From Alphaproteobacteria bacterium (GTDB taxonomy: Bacteria > Pseudomonadota > Alphaproteobacteria > Puniceispirillales > Puniceispirillaceae), in NCBI GenBank assembly GCA_016780765.1, contig JADHLH010000004.1, positions 1-64,000 of the forward strand: a stretch of 64,000 nt of DNA, written 5' to 3'. The notes under the pieces are model-generated. The model searched no databases. It had not been told where the DNA came from and saw nothing but the letters and a program-made list of their open reading frames with translations. Positions within the stretch are counted from its first letter, which is position 1; the number at the start of each line of letters is the position of its first letter. Shown piece by piece: positions 18,394 to 29,002 of the stretch. A program made the translations under genes and the position numbers.

Positions 18394-21183
18394 ATGCCTG
18401 CCAAACGTAAAAGGACCGACATGACGCAGTCATTATCAACACCAGCGCGCGCAAAAGTAAAGTCGCTGACGCCGATGATCGCCCAGTATATGAACGTCAA
18501 GTCTGCGCACCCTGACAGCCTGCTTTTCTATCGGATGGGTGACTTTTACGAGATGTTTTTCGAGGATGCAGAAATCGGCGCCGCGGTTCTGGGCATTACG
18601 CTGACCAAACGCGGCAAATCTGACGGCGATGATATCCCGATGTGCGGGGTGCCGGTACATTCGGTCGACGGCTATCTGGCGCGGTTGATCGGGGCTGGCC
18701 ACCGGGTGGCCATTTGCGAGCAGGTCGAAGATCCGGCTGAGCAGAAAAAGCGCGGCGGCAAGGGGCCACTTCGCCGCGAGGTGATTCGCATTCTGACCCC
18801 CGGCACACTGACCGAAGATGATCTGCTGGTGCCGCGGGCCTATAATTACCTGGCGGCGATGGGCCGGTCGGGCGACAGGATGGCGGTGGCATGGGCGGAT
18901 ATCTCGACCGGCGACTTTGCAGTTCAGGAGGTTGACCAGGATCGGTTCGAGGGCTTGTTATCGATGCTGAACCCGGCCGAACTGGTGTTCCCGGCCGGCA
19001 TGGATGTGCCCGATGCGGTTGCGCAGTTGGGCATATGTTGCACTGAACAGGCGCCATCGCTGTTTGATTCCACTGCCGGCAACCGGGCGCTCTGCGACTA
19101 TTTTGGGACCAGCAGTCTTGACGGGTTCGGGCAATTCTCGCGCGCCATGACAAGCGCGGCAGGTGCGTTGCTGGCCTATATGGACCTGACGCAAAAAGGC
19201 AATCTGCCACGGCTGCGCCCGCTGCAGCCAGTCGTTGAAACCGGATATATGGAGATTGATCCGGCGACCCGAAGATCGCTGGAAATCACCCGCACCTTGT
19301 CGGGTGAGCGCAAAGGCAGCCTGCTGTTCGCCATCGACCAGACGGTGACTGCTGCTGGTGCGCGGCTGCTGGCCCAGCGGATTGCCGCGCCACTTGCCGA
19401 ATCTGCGGTGATCAACCGGCGGCTTGATCTGGTGTCCTGGTTTGCCGCGGCGGGTGATCTGTGTGATCAGCTGCGGGTTAGCATGAAATCCATTCCCGAT
19501 ATCGATCGGGCGCTGTCCCGCCTGTCGCTGGGACATGGCGGGCCGCGCGATCTTGATGCGCTGGCGCGCGGTATGCTGGCCGGGGCTGAACTGGTGGCCG
19601 ATGCCGGAGGAGCGCAATCCTCACTGGCGCAATCCTCACTGGCGCAATCCGGACTGGCGCAATCCGCACTGGCCGCGCCCGAGGATTTGCCAGTGCTGTA
19701 TGATGCGATAATGACGGCTGCCCCTGTGGCCGATGATCTGGCCCCGGCGCTGGGCGATGATCTGCCATTGCTGGCGCGTGACGGCGGGTTTATCCGGCAG
19801 GGCTATGACAGCGCGCTGGACGAGCTGCGCACCTTGCGCGATGAAAGCCGCCGCCTGATTGCAGCCCTGCAGCAGGATTATTGCACTTCGACTGGCATTG
19901 CATCGCTGAAGGTGAAGCACAACAACGTGCTTGGCTATCATGTCGACGTGCGCAGCACGCATGCTGACAAGCTGATGCAGGATGACCGGTTCATCCATCG
20001 CCAGACGACAGCGCAAGCGGTGCGTTTCACCACAACCGCCCTTGCCGAGCTGGAGCGCGATCTGTCTTCGGCGGCTGACCGGGCACTGGCGCGCGAGACA
20101 GACATTTTCAACAGGCTGCGGGAGATCGCGCTGGCATCGGCCGAAAAGCTGGGCCATGCAGCGGCGGCGCTGGCGCGTCTTGATGTGGCCACCGCATCAG
20201 CGGTGATTGCGACCAGCCGCAATTATTGCCGGCCAGAGGTCAGCGATGACACTCTGTTTGATATCGAGGGTGGGCGCCACGCGGTTGTCGAATCGATGCT
20301 GGCACCCGGTGACAGCTTTATCCCGAATGATTGCCAGCTGGGTGATGCCGGCGATCTATGGCTGATTACCGGACCCAATATGGCCGGAAAATCGACATTC
20401 TTGCGGCAGAACGCCCATATCGCCATTCTGGCGCAGGCAGGCATGTTCGTGCCGGCAACAGCGGCGCGGATCGGGGTGATTGACCGGCTGTTCAGCCGGG
20501 TGGGTGCAGCCGATGATCTGGCGCGCGGCCGGTCAACCTTTATGGTTGAGATGGTGGAAACCGCTGCCATACTGAACCGTGCCACACAACGCTCATTTGT
20601 CATTCTCGACGAGATTGGCCGTGGCACGGCGACCTATGACGGGCTGTCGATTGCCTGGGCATCGCTGGAGCATCTTCATGAGCGCAACAGCTGCCGGACA
20701 TTATTCGCAACGCATTATCACGAACTGACAAATCTGCGAAACAGCCTCGACAGGCTGTCCTGTCATTCGATGAAGGTGCGTGAATGGCAGGGCGAGATCA
20801 TCTTTCTGCACCAGGTGATTGACGGGGCTGCCGACCGGTCATACGGGGTTCATGTGGCGCGCCTTGCCGGCCTGCCCGCAGCGGTGATCAGCCGGGCGCA
20901 GGCGCTGCTTGCCGAGATGGAGGCTGGCGGCCATGGTGTGATCGATGCTGGCAAGCTGGCAGCTGATTTGCCGTTATTTGAACATGATTTTTCGGCAGAT
21001 ACAGCTATGGTTGCACAGGCAACGGCACAGGCAACGGCACAGGTCGCGGCAGAGGTCGCGGCAGAGGACGCGCTGCGGGCGCGTCTGGCCGCTGCCAACC
21101 CTGACTTGATGGCACCGCGTGAGGCGCTGGATCTTGTCTATGAACTTCGTGAGCTGCTGGCTGGTGAAGCGAAAAAGCAATGA
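18394..21183 (+). CDS. mutS: DNA mismatch repair protein MutS
   Basis: FYRMGDFYEMFFEDA, ITGPNMAGKSTFLRQNA Walker A, DEIGRGTATYDGLSIAWA; true start may be 18421. Confidence 0.98.
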   Translation: MPAKRKRTDMTQSLSTPARAKVKSLTPMIAQYMNVKSAHPDSLLFYRMGDFYEMFFEDAEIGAAVLGITLTKRGKSDGDDIPMCGVPVHSVDGYLARLIGAGHRVAICEQVEDPAEQKKRGGKGPLRREVIRILTPGTLTEDDLLVPRAYNYLAAMGRSGDRMAVAWADISTGDFAVQEVDQDRFEGLLSMLNPAELVFPAGMDVPDAVAQLGICCTEQAPSLFDSTAGNRALCDYFGTSSLDGFGQFSRAMTSAAGALLAYMDLTQKGNLPRLRPLQPVVETGYMEIDPATRRSLEITRTLSGERKGSLLFAIDQTVTAAGARLLAQRIAAPLAESAVINRRLDLVSWFAAAGDLCDQLRVSMKSIPDIDRALSRLSLGHGGPRDLDALARGMLAGAELVADAGGAQSSLAQSSLAQSGLAQSALAAPEDLPVLYDAIMTAAPVADDLAPALGDDLPLLARDGGFIRQGYDSALDELRTLRDESRRLIAALQQDYCTSTGIASLKVKHNNVLGYHVDVRSTHADKLMQDDRFIHRQTTAQAVRFTTTALAELERDLSSAADRALARETDIFNRLREIALASAEKLGHAAAALARLDVATASAVIATSRNYCRPEVSDDTLFDIEGGRHAVVESMLAPGDSFIPNDCQLGDAGDLWLITGPNMAGKSTFLRQNAHIAILAQAGMFVPATAARIGVIDRLFSRVGAADDLARGRSTFMVEMVETAAILNRATQRSFVILDEIGRGTATYDGLSIAWASLEHLHERNSCRTLFATHYHELTNLRNSLDRLSCHSMKVREWQGEIIFLHQVIDGAADRSYGVHVARLAGLPAAVISRAQALLAEMEAGGHGVIDAGKLAADLPLFEHDFSADTAMVAQATAQATAQVAAEVAAEDALRARLAAANPDLMAPREALDLVYELRELLAGEAKKQ
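19612..19671. repeat. 15-bp in-frame tandem repeat x4 inside mutS (AQSxL)
   Basis: gcgcaatcctcactg x2, gcgcaatccggactg, gcgcaatccgcactg. Confidence 0.95.
21013..21072. repeat. 12-bp in-frame tandem repeat x5 near mutS 3' end (AQAT/AEVA)
   Basis: gcacaggcaacg x2, gcacaggtcgcg, gcagaggtcgcg, gcagaggacgcg. Confidence 0.9.
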
Positions 21184-21199
21184 CAGGAACGAGGTGCTG

Positions 21200-23983
21200 A
21201 TGCCAGCCCAGATGCAGGACAAGCAGACAACACGCTTCGCCTGGCGGCGATGGATTGACCCGCTGCGCGCTGCCATTGAATCGGATGATGCGCCGCTGGA
21301 TATTGCCGCGTTCGAGGCTGACCTTGCGGCGCTTGACGGCAGTGGTGACGCCGCTTTCGCGCGTCAGTTACTGGCCGCCGCAAAGCCGGTTCACAAGGCG
21401 ATGCGCTATGATCTGCTGGCCGGCCTTGCACAGTCAGGCGACGGCGCTGTCTATGTTGGCCGGCATTCATGGGGCATGGACCTGTTGATCGGCGCGGCCA
21501 TGAAGGCGCTGTGCGCGCGGCATGCTGCAGATGATGTGGCGCTGGTGGCTGTCGGTGGATACGGGCGCGGTGAGCTGGCCCCCAATTCTGATATTGATCT
21601 CTTGTTTCTGACCGAAAAGGACATCGCCAAGGGGGCGGACCTTGTTGTCGAACAGATGTTGTATCTGCTGTGGGATCTGGGACTGAAGGTGGGGCATGCC
21701 AAACGTACTGTGACCAATACGATGCGGTCCGCGCGTGAGGATCATACCATTCTGACAAGCCTGCTGGAGACCCGGTTCATTGCTGGCAACAAACGGTTGT
21801 CGGACAATCTAGATCGTGCGTTCCGCCGGCAGGTCGGGCGCATGAAGCCGGCTGATTTTGCCGAGGTGAAGCTGGCCGAACGCGATCTGAGGCATGCGCG
21901 GAACGGCAATACGCGATATGTTGTCGAGCCCAATATAAAAGAGGGCAAGGGCGGGTTGCGCGATTTGCATACCCTGTTCTGGATTGCAAAATTCGCCTAT
22001 CGGGCAAACAGTATCATCGACATTGTCGAACAGGGGGTGTTGCGCGAAAGCGAGGCCCGCCGGTTTGCCGCGGCACAGCGCTTTTTATGGACTGTCCGCT
22101 GTCATATCCATCTGCGGTCCGGGCGACCGGACGAACGTCTTGATTTCGAGGCACAGATGGCGATTGCACCCTTGATGGGGTTTGCTGACCGATCTGGCAT
22201 GCAGGCGGTTGAGCGGTTCATGAAACGCTATTATCTGGCAGCACGCGATGTGGGTAATCTGACACGCATCATGTGTGCGGCGATGGAAATGGATTTTCGT
22301 CAGCGGCGGACAAGATGGCGTGAGGAATTCGGGTCCGGGCAGCAATTCGGGCCTTTTACCATTCGTGCCGGCCGGATCAATCTGGACCCGTTACTGATGT
22401 TTCGCGAAGACCCGCTTCGCATGCTGACCCTGTTCGAGCTGGCGCTGGAACAGAATGCTGACATTCATCCGCACGCGCTGCAACGTCTGACCCGTGGTCT
22501 GCCTGCCCTGGGCAATGCGACACGCACCAACCCGCAGGCGTCAGAGAAATTCATCAACATCCTGACCTCGAAACGGAACCCCGAACGCGTGTTGCGTCTG
22601 ATGAATGAAAGTGGGGTGTTGGGCCGGTATATGCCGGATTTCGGGCGTATTGTGGCGATGATGCAATTCGATATGTATCACAGCTATACGGTTGATGAGC
22701 ATACGATCCAGGTGATCGGCATCCTGCATGATATTGAATCCGGCAAACTGGCAGAGACAGCGCCCGTGGCCACCGAGGTAATGCCGGAAATTGAATCGCG
22801 GCGGGCACTGTTCGTGGCAGCCCTGCTTCATGACATGGCCAAGGGGCGCGGCGGCGATCATTCGATCCTTGGCGCCGAACTGGCGCTTGAGATGTGTCCG
22901 CGTCTGGGACTGTCGCCCGAGGAAACCGAGACGGTGAGCTGGCTGGTGCGCCATCACCTGTTGATGAGCAAGACAGCATTTCGCTATGATCTGAATGATC
23001 CGAAAACGATTGAGGACTTTGCCACGATCGTGCAGTCGCCAGAACGTCTGAAGCTGTTGCTGGTGCTGACCGTGGCTGATATTCGCGGGGTTGGGCCGAC
23101 AGTGTGGAATGGCTGGAAGGCGGCCCTGATGCGCGATCTGTATTTCCAGGCCGATGCGGTGTTGCGCGGGGCCGATGCCGGGGTAATCGCGCTGCGATCA
23201 TCGGCGGATGCCCAGCAGGCAGCCTTCACCGGCCTCACCGGCTGGACAGCAGCAGAATTTTCCGCCTATACGGCCAATCTGCCGCGTCCCTACTGGACGG
23301 GGTTTGATACCGATGTTCACATTCGCCATGCTGAAATGGCCCGCCGGTTTCGGCAGCTGGATGAACCGCTGCTGATTGATTTCCGGCAGGACCCGGCGCG
23401 CAAGGTCACTGAACTGACCGTCTTTTCGATTGATGATGCAGGGCTGTTTTCGCGCATTGCAGGGGCGGTGGCAGGACTGGGCATCAATATCGCCGGCGCA
23501 CGGATCACCACCTGTCTGGATGGCTCGGTGCTTGATGTCTTCATGCTGCAGACAAGCGACAACCAGATCATCGCTGATGAGGCATTGCTCGACCGGCTTG
23601 GTGCCAGCATTGCCAGTGCGGCCAACAGCACATCGCGCCCGCAGGCGGCCCTTCGCGAGCGCTGGCAGAGCCTGCCCGAACGCGTGCGGCATATGCCGGT
23701 GCCATCGCGCGTCATGCTGTCCAACAAGATCAGTTCAACGCATACGGTTGTCGAGGTGAATGGACGTGACTTCCCCGGTCTGCTGTTCCGCATCACCAAG
23801 GCGCTGGCCGAACTTGGTCTGCAAATTCAGACAGCCACCGTATCGACCTATGGTGAACGTGTGGTCGACGTATTCTATGTGAAGGATCTGTTCGGGCTGC
23901 AGGTGCATAATGAAGCGCGTCTTGATGTGATCCGCACCCGTCTGCTGCAGGTGTTCGATCATGTGAGCGAGGCGGCGGAATGA
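21200..23983 (+). CDS. glnD: [Protein-PII] uridylyltransferase / UTP-GlnB uridylyltransferase
   Basis: VAVGGYGRGELAPNSDIDLLFL nucleotidyltransferase motif, HD domain (ALLHDMAKGRGGDHS), two C-terminal ACT domains. Confidence 0.96.
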   Translation: MPAQMQDKQTTRFAWRRWIDPLRAAIESDDAPLDIAAFEADLAALDGSGDAAFARQLLAAAKPVHKAMRYDLLAGLAQSGDGAVYVGRHSWGMDLLIGAAMKALCARHAADDVALVAVGGYGRGELAPNSDIDLLFLTEKDIAKGADLVVEQMLYLLWDLGLKVGHAKRTVTNTMRSAREDHTILTSLLETRFIAGNKRLSDNLDRAFRRQVGRMKPADFAEVKLAERDLRHARNGNTRYVVEPNIKEGKGGLRDLHTLFWIAKFAYRANSIIDIVEQGVLRESEARRFAAAQRFLWTVRCHIHLRSGRPDERLDFEAQMAIAPLMGFADRSGMQAVERFMKRYYLAARDVGNLTRIMCAAMEMDFRQRRTRWREEFGSGQQFGPFTIRAGRINLDPLLMFREDPLRMLTLFELALEQNADIHPHALQRLTRGLPALGNATRTNPQASEKFINILTSKRNPERVLRLMNESGVLGRYMPDFGRIVAMMQFDMYHSYTVDEHTIQVIGILHDIESGKLAETAPVATEVMPEIESRRALFVAALLHDMAKGRGGDHSILGAELALEMCPRLGLSPEETETVSWLVRHHLLMSKTAFRYDLNDPKTIEDFATIVQSPERLKLLLVLTVADIRGVGPTVWNGWKAALMRDLYFQADAVLRGADAGVIALRSSADAQQAAFTGLTGWTAAEFSAYTANLPRPYWTGFDTDVHIRHAEMARRFRQLDEPLLIDFRQDPARKVTELTVFSIDDAGLFSRIAGAVAGLGINIAGARITTCLDGSVLDVFMLQTSDNQIIADEALLDRLGASIASAANSTSRPQAALRERWQSLPERVRHMPVPSRVMLSNKISSTHTVVEVNGRDFPGLLFRITKALAELGLQIQTATVSTYGERVVDVFYVKDLFGLQVHNEARLDVIRTRLLQVFDHVSEAAE

Positions 23984-25533
23984 AGCCCATGTCGCTTGCG
24001 GCCGCATTTCGCCGGATCAGTGGTCTGACCGGTCTCAGCCGCATTCTGGGATTTCTGCGCGATATTGCCTTCGCGGCTTTCCTCGGCGCGGGGCCGGCGG
24101 CAGATGCCTTTCTGGTGGCGCTGAAGCTGCCCAACATGTTTCGCCGACTGACAGCAGAAGGCGCGCTGGCCAACGCTTTTGTGCCAAGCTTTGCGGAAGT
24201 GCGGGACGCTGACGGGTCTGGCCCGGCGATGCGACTGGCTGGCGAGGTACAGACAACATTGCTGCTGGTGCTGACAGGGCTGGTGGTGATCGGCGAGATC
24301 ATGATGCCATCGGTGATCGCCCTGCTGGCCCCGGGATTCGTCGAAACGCCGGACCGGCTTGATACGGCGGTGCGCCTTGCGCGGGTAACATTTCCATATT
24401 TGCCGATGATTTCGCTGGTCGCGTTCTGGGCGGCACTGGCAAATGCCCATGACAGGTTCTCGGCGGCCGCGTTGATGCCGGTCATCTTCAATATCTGCCT
24501 GATTGCCGGTGCCGTTCTGATACCGGTCTACGGGTCTGCATCTGCTGAACAGCTTGTGGCTGGCGCACCGATGGGTGAGAGGGCGATGCCGCTGGCACTG
24601 GGGCTGCTGGTGGCAGGTGTCCTGCAGCTTGTCTTTATGGGCGCGGTGCTGATCAGGGCCGGTATCATGCCGGCATGGTATCTGCCGCAGCTGGCCCCGG
24701 CGGCCCGGCGGATGTGGCGCCGGTTCGTGACGGCATCTGCCGGGGCGGTGGCGATGCAGATCAACCTGATTGTTGATCTGGTTCTGGCCTCGCTGATCGG
24801 TGTTGGTGCCATTTCCTGGCTGTATTATGCCGACCGTATTGTGCAGCTGCCGTTGGGGGTCATCGGAATCGCCCTTGGCACGGCATTGTTGCCGCGTCTT
24901 TCGGCGCAGTTCCGCGCAGACGATCTTGCGCCGGTGCGCCAGACACTTGCCGATGCCATGATAGTCGCCAGTTTCTTTGTTCTGCCGGCAAGTGTTGCGC
25001 TGGTGATGATCGGGCCTGATATCATCGGCGGCCTGTTTCGGTATGGTGCCTTTTCAATGGCTGATGCACAGGCCAGCGGCGTTGCCCTTGCCGCCTATGC
25101 GATCGGTCTGCCCGGTCACTTTCTGGTAAAAATTCTGCAGCCGGCATTCTATGCTGATCACCGGCCCGGTCTGGTGCTGGGGGTGTCGGTTGCGATGGTG
25201 GCAACAAACATCATCCTGTCGCTGTCCCTGATGCCGCATTTCGGGCATGTAGGGCTGGCGCTGGCCACCTCGATATCGGGTCTTCTGGCAGCGGTGGCGC
25301 TGATGGCGGCGGCATTGCGCGCGGGATATGTCGGGGCCCTGCCGGGTGCGATATTGGTGCGAATCCTTGCATGCTGCGGGATGATGGCAGCGGCACTGGC
25401 CGGTATTGATCTTGTCATGCCACCAGTTTCTGGCGTGCTGCGGATGGCAGTGCTGGTAGGCGCCGGCGGTGCAGCGTTTCTGATCACCGCCTTTGTGTTG
25501 CGTGCCGTGCCCCGCCAGCTGATACGCGGATGA
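23980..25533 (+). CDS. murJ: Lipid II flippase MurJ (MviN)
   Basis: GLTGLSRILGFLRDIAFAAFLGAGPAADAFLVALKLPNMFRRLTAEGAL, multi-span; overlaps glnD stop. Confidence 0.96.
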   Translation: MKPMSLAAAFRRISGLTGLSRILGFLRDIAFAAFLGAGPAADAFLVALKLPNMFRRLTAEGALANAFVPSFAEVRDADGSGPAMRLAGEVQTTLLLVLTGLVVIGEIMMPSVIALLAPGFVETPDRLDTAVRLARVTFPYLPMISLVAFWAALANAHDRFSAAALMPVIFNICLIAGAVLIPVYGSASAEQLVAGAPMGERAMPLALGLLVAGVLQLVFMGAVLIRAGIMPAWYLPQLAPAARRMWRRFVTASAGAVAMQINLIVDLVLASLIGVGAISWLYYADRIVQLPLGVIGIALGTALLPRLSAQFRADDLAPVRQTLADAMIVASFFVLPASVALVMIGPDIIGGLFRYGAFSMADAQASGVALAAYAIGLPGHFLVKILQPAFYADHRPGLVLGVSVAMVATNIILSLSLMPHFGHVGLALATSISGLLAAVALMAAALRAGYVGALPGAILVRILACCGMMAAALAGIDLVMPPVSGVLRMAVLVGAGGAAFLITAFVLRAVPRQLIRG

Positions 25534-25625
25534 CGCATGGTCGAGAGACTTGGGCGGGGACTTGACCCTGCCGCCACCACGGACCATAACCGCGTGTCAT
25601 TTTGTGCCTCTATTTTGCTTAACGG

Positions 25626-26696
25626 ATGCAGGAACATCGATTCATGACTTCTTCACCCACATCTTCTGGCAATACATCTTCTGGCAACACACGTGGCCGC
25701 ATCTTTTCCGGTGTGCAGCCAACGGGCAATCTGCATCTTGGCAATTATCTGGGAGCCATCCGCAACTGGGTGGCATTACAGGACAGTTTTGAATCGATCT
25801 ATTGCGTTGTGGATCTGCACGCCATCACCGTGGCGCAGGACCCGGCCCAGCTGCGCCAGAGCACGCGTGAGGTGGCTGCCAGCCTGATCGCTGCCGGTAT
25901 TTCGCCGGAACGCGCCATTATCTTCAACCAGTCACAAGTTCCGCAACATTCACAGCTGGCCTGGATTTTCAGCTGCGTTGCGCGGCTTGGATGGTTGAAC
26001 CGTATGACCCAGTTCAAGGAAAAAGCCGGAAAGAACAGGGAGAATGCGCGCGTCGGGCTGTATTCCTACCCGATCCTGATGGCAGCGGACATTCTGGCTT
26101 ACCGCGCGACGCATGTGCCGGTTGGCGAGGACCAGAAACAGCATCTCGAGCTGACGCGCGATATCGCCCAGTCATTTAATCAGGCCTATGATGTCGAGTT
26201 TTTCCCGCTGCCGGAGCCGCAAATTCTGGGGTCGGCGACACGTGTGATGAGCCTGCGTGACGGGGCTTCGAAGATGAGCAAGTCCGATATGTCGGACAAT
26301 TCAAGGATCAATCTGACCGATGATCGTGACCAGATCGCGCAGAAGATTCGTAAAGCGAAGACCGATCCGGATGCGTTGCCGTCTGAAGAAGCTGGCCTTG
26401 AGGGACGGCCCGAAGCGCAGAACCTGGTCGGCATCTATGCCGCCCTTGCCGGAAGCAGCGTCGGGGCGGTTCTGGCCGAATTCGGTGGCATGGGGTTTGG
26501 TGACTTCAAGCCCGCGCTCGCCGATCTGTCGGTCGAGGTTCTGTCACCAATTGGCGATAACATGCGTTCGCTTCTGGAAAATGTCGATCACATCGACCAT
26601 ATCCTCGAGGGCGGGGCGGCCCGCGCCGAGGCCATTGCGGCACCGATCATCGACGAAGTAAACGAAATCGTCGGGTTTCTGGGCAGGAAAAGCTGA
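25626..26696 (+). CDS. trpS: Tryptophanyl-tRNA synthetase
   Basis: [28 protein letters not shown] (KMSKS); start may be 25644. Confidence 0.97.
   Translation: MQEHRFMTSSPTSSGNTSSGNTRGRIFSGVQPTGNLHLGNYLGAIRNWVALQDSFESIYCVVDLHAITVAQDPAQLRQSTREVAASLIAAGISPERAIIFNQSQVPQHSQLAWIFSCVARLGWLNRMTQFKEKAGKNRENARVGLYSYPILMAADILAYRATHVPVGEDQKQHLELTRDIAQSFNQAYDVEFFPLPEPQILGSATRVMSLRDGASKMSKSDMSDNSRINLTDDRDQIAQKIRKAKTDPDALPSEEAGLEGRPEAQNLVGIYAALAGSSVGAVLAEFGGMGFGDFKPALADLSVEVLSPIGDNMRSLLENVDHIDHILEGGAARAEAIAAPIIDEVNEIVGFLGRKS
25659..25688. repeat. 15-bp in-frame tandem duplication in trpS 5' end (TSSGN)
   Basis: acatcttctggcaat / acatcttctggcaac. Confidence 0.85.
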
Positions 26697-26916
26697 CCAG
26701 AGATGTGGACATAATTTTACCGCGATTGTGGGGTTCAATTGTGTTATTGTCAGTTGGTGAAAATTACCTGTCACGCCGTGATGCCGACAGACATGGGTCA
26801 AAGCAGGCGTAAGGTCAACGTTGCCAGAAGCCACACGCAGCCGGGCCACGCGCACAATGATTAACGGGTGCGTGCAGTGTCTGCGCCAACCAGTGACACA
26901 CGATAAAGGAAGCTGA

Positions 26917-27474
26917 TTGATGTTTATCCAGACACAAGACACTCCGAATCCTGCCACGCTGAAATTCATTCCGGGCGTGCCTGTCATGACATCGGGGACA
27001 GCAGATTATCCGGCAGCCGAAAGCGCGGCCAACGCGCCGCTGGCACGCCGCCTGTTCCAGGTTGATGGCGTCAAGGGCGTGTTTCTGGGCAGTGATTTCG
27101 TGGCTGTTACCAAAGATGAGGCGCTTGACTGGTTCGCGCTGAAGCCATCGATCCTTGCCGGCATTATGGAGCATTATGCGTCAGGCCTGCCTGTTGTTGA
27201 AAATGCACCATCTACAGATGAGGCGGACAGCGATGATGAGAGCGATATCGTGCGCCAGATCAAACAGCTTCTGGATACGCGTGTGCGCCCGGCTGTTGCT
27301 ATGGATGGCGGCGATATTGTGTTTGAAGGATTTGATGACGGTGTTGTCACGCTGCAGATGCGCGGTGCCTGTCAGGGATGCCCCAGTTCGACTGCGACGC
27401 TGAAGATGGGCATTGAAAACATGCTTCGTCACTATATTCCCGACGTCCGCGAAGTCAGGGCTGCCGAACTCTAG
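26917..27474 (+). CDS. NifU-like (Nfu-type) iron-sulfur scaffold protein
   Basis: MFIQTQDTPNPATLKFIPG N-domain and C-terminal MRGACQGCPSSTATLKMGIENML (CxxC). Confidence 0.94.
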   Translation: MMFIQTQDTPNPATLKFIPGVPVMTSGTADYPAAESAANAPLARRLFQVDGVKGVFLGSDFVAVTKDEALDWFALKPSILAGIMEHYASGLPVVENAPSTDEADSDDESDIVRQIKQLLDTRVRPAVAMDGGDIVFEGFDDGVVTLQMRGACQGCPSSTATLKMGIENMLRHYIPDVREVRAAEL

Positions 27475-27515
27475 ACCTGCCTGTTTTTGACCGATTCACT
27501 AGATGTGGACGAGTT

Positions 27516-28931
27516 GTGTCTCTTCCTTCCGGATTTGTGCTGAAAGACAGTCACCTGATCAGAGGTGTTGCCGCGCTGGTGGTTATCAGCGTGCTGGTGC
27601 CTGGCATTTTCGGTGTCGGTCCGCCGCAATATTTTGGCGATGATGATACAAGGCTGGCAGCCCTCCAACAGCCTGATGAGGCCCCGCCAACGCCAACGCC
27701 CGACATGCCAGCACCTGGCAAGCCAGCTGCAGAGATCAAGATCGTGCAGACCGATGGTGCCGCCAAGCTGGAAAACCCGGCCGTCCCGGCTCGCGTGCCG
27801 CCAGCTGATGCCGCGCCAGGTGACATTTCAACGAAAGATAGTGTAACGGAAGATGCGGGCGCGGCTGACGAGACATCGCCAGAGACATCACAAGTGCCCT
27901 CACAAACGGAGATCGCATCGGCCAACCCAACGCCGGAAACAGAACAACCGCCGGCAACCGACCCGGCAGAAGCAGTTTCCCAAACGGCTGGTGAAGCTGA
28001 AAAGGACGAGGACAAGACAACGCAGCCGGCGCCGCTGGCAACAGCGGCACAGACACAGGCAGAAACACGGTTAGCAACAGGGGCAATCACGCGCGCCGAA
28101 ATTCAGCAGACGATTGCCAGCCTGAAACCCGGCGCACCGGTGGCAGCCGAAGAACCGGCTGTGCGGGCCACCAAAAAGGGAACCGACCGCGATACTGTCG
28201 AGGTGGCAAGCCTGCAGCGAACAGCCAAATTGCCGCCCCCGAACGACCCGCTGAAGCCGTTTATTGTCGCGCGGACCTTTCACAAACGCATTGCCGAATC
28301 GCATCTGGAATTGCCGGTAAAAAAGCAGAAGGACGCGTTTATCGGCATGCTGCTGCCACTGGTTCTGGCGGCGAATGATGAAATTGCCCAGCGCCGCCAG
28401 GCGATCATGCGGGCTGCCAGCAACAATGACACAACATCGCTGGAAAAATGGGCGCGCCTCTACCGCATTAATATCAGTGATCGATCACTGGACTGGGTTG
28501 AGGATGAATTGCTGCGCCGCGCCGATGCCATTCCGGTATCACTGGCGCTTGCGCAAGGGGCTATTGAATCAGGCTGGGGCACATCGCGCTTTGCGCTGCA
28601 GGGCAATGCGCTGTTCGGCCAGTGGGCATGGGACCAGAGCGCCGGGCTGAAACCGATCGAGGCATCAAACTCGCGCGCTGTGGTACGCAGTTTTCCGAAT
28701 CTGTTCGGGTCGGTGCGCGCCTATATGCACAATCTGAACACGCATGCGCAATATGCCCGCTTCCGCGAGCGGCGCGACCTTCTGCGCGGGCGCAAGCGCA
28801 ATGACCTTGGTATGCAATTGTCGGTGTTTCTGGATGGCTATGCCGAAATTGGCATGGCCTATGTCGACAAGATCCAGACGATCATCCGGATCAATGATCT
28901 GGGCCGGTATGAGGCGGCCCGCCTGCAATAG
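27516..28931 (+). CDS. Glucosaminidase-domain (Bax-like) protein with Pro/Ala/Thr-rich N-terminal region
   Basis: C-terminal IPVSLALAQGAIESGWGTSRFALQGNALFGQWAW; N-terminal hydrophobic segment; GTG start. Confidence 0.8.
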   Translation: MSLPSGFVLKDSHLIRGVAALVVISVLVPGIFGVGPPQYFGDDDTRLAALQQPDEAPPTPTPDMPAPGKPAAEIKIVQTDGAAKLENPAVPARVPPADAAPGDISTKDSVTEDAGAADETSPETSQVPSQTEIASANPTPETEQPPATDPAEAVSQTAGEAEKDEDKTTQPAPLATAAQTQAETRLATGAITRAEIQQTIASLKPGAPVAAEEPAVRATKKGTDRDTVEVASLQRTAKLPPPNDPLKPFIVARTFHKRIAESHLELPVKKQKDAFIGMLLPLVLAANDEIAQRRQAIMRAASNNDTTSLEKWARLYRINISDRSLDWVEDELLRRADAIPVSLALAQGAIESGWGTSRFALQGNALFGQWAWDQSAGLKPIEASNSRAVVRSFPNLFGSVRAYMHNLNTHAQYARFRERRDLLRGRKRNDLGMQLSVFLDGYAEIGMAYVDKIQTIIRINDLGRYEAARLQ

Positions 28932-29002
28932 GTCTTTCAGCAACTGACGATCCGGCACTCAGTGGTGTGATGCGACAGGGCGAAACCCGCGCGATCAATC
29001 GC

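Noticed and set aside
26697-26916. tRNA or structured RNA in the trpS-nfu gap
   Set aside because: No cloverleaf, CCA end or TpsiC-like motif could be assembled by eye
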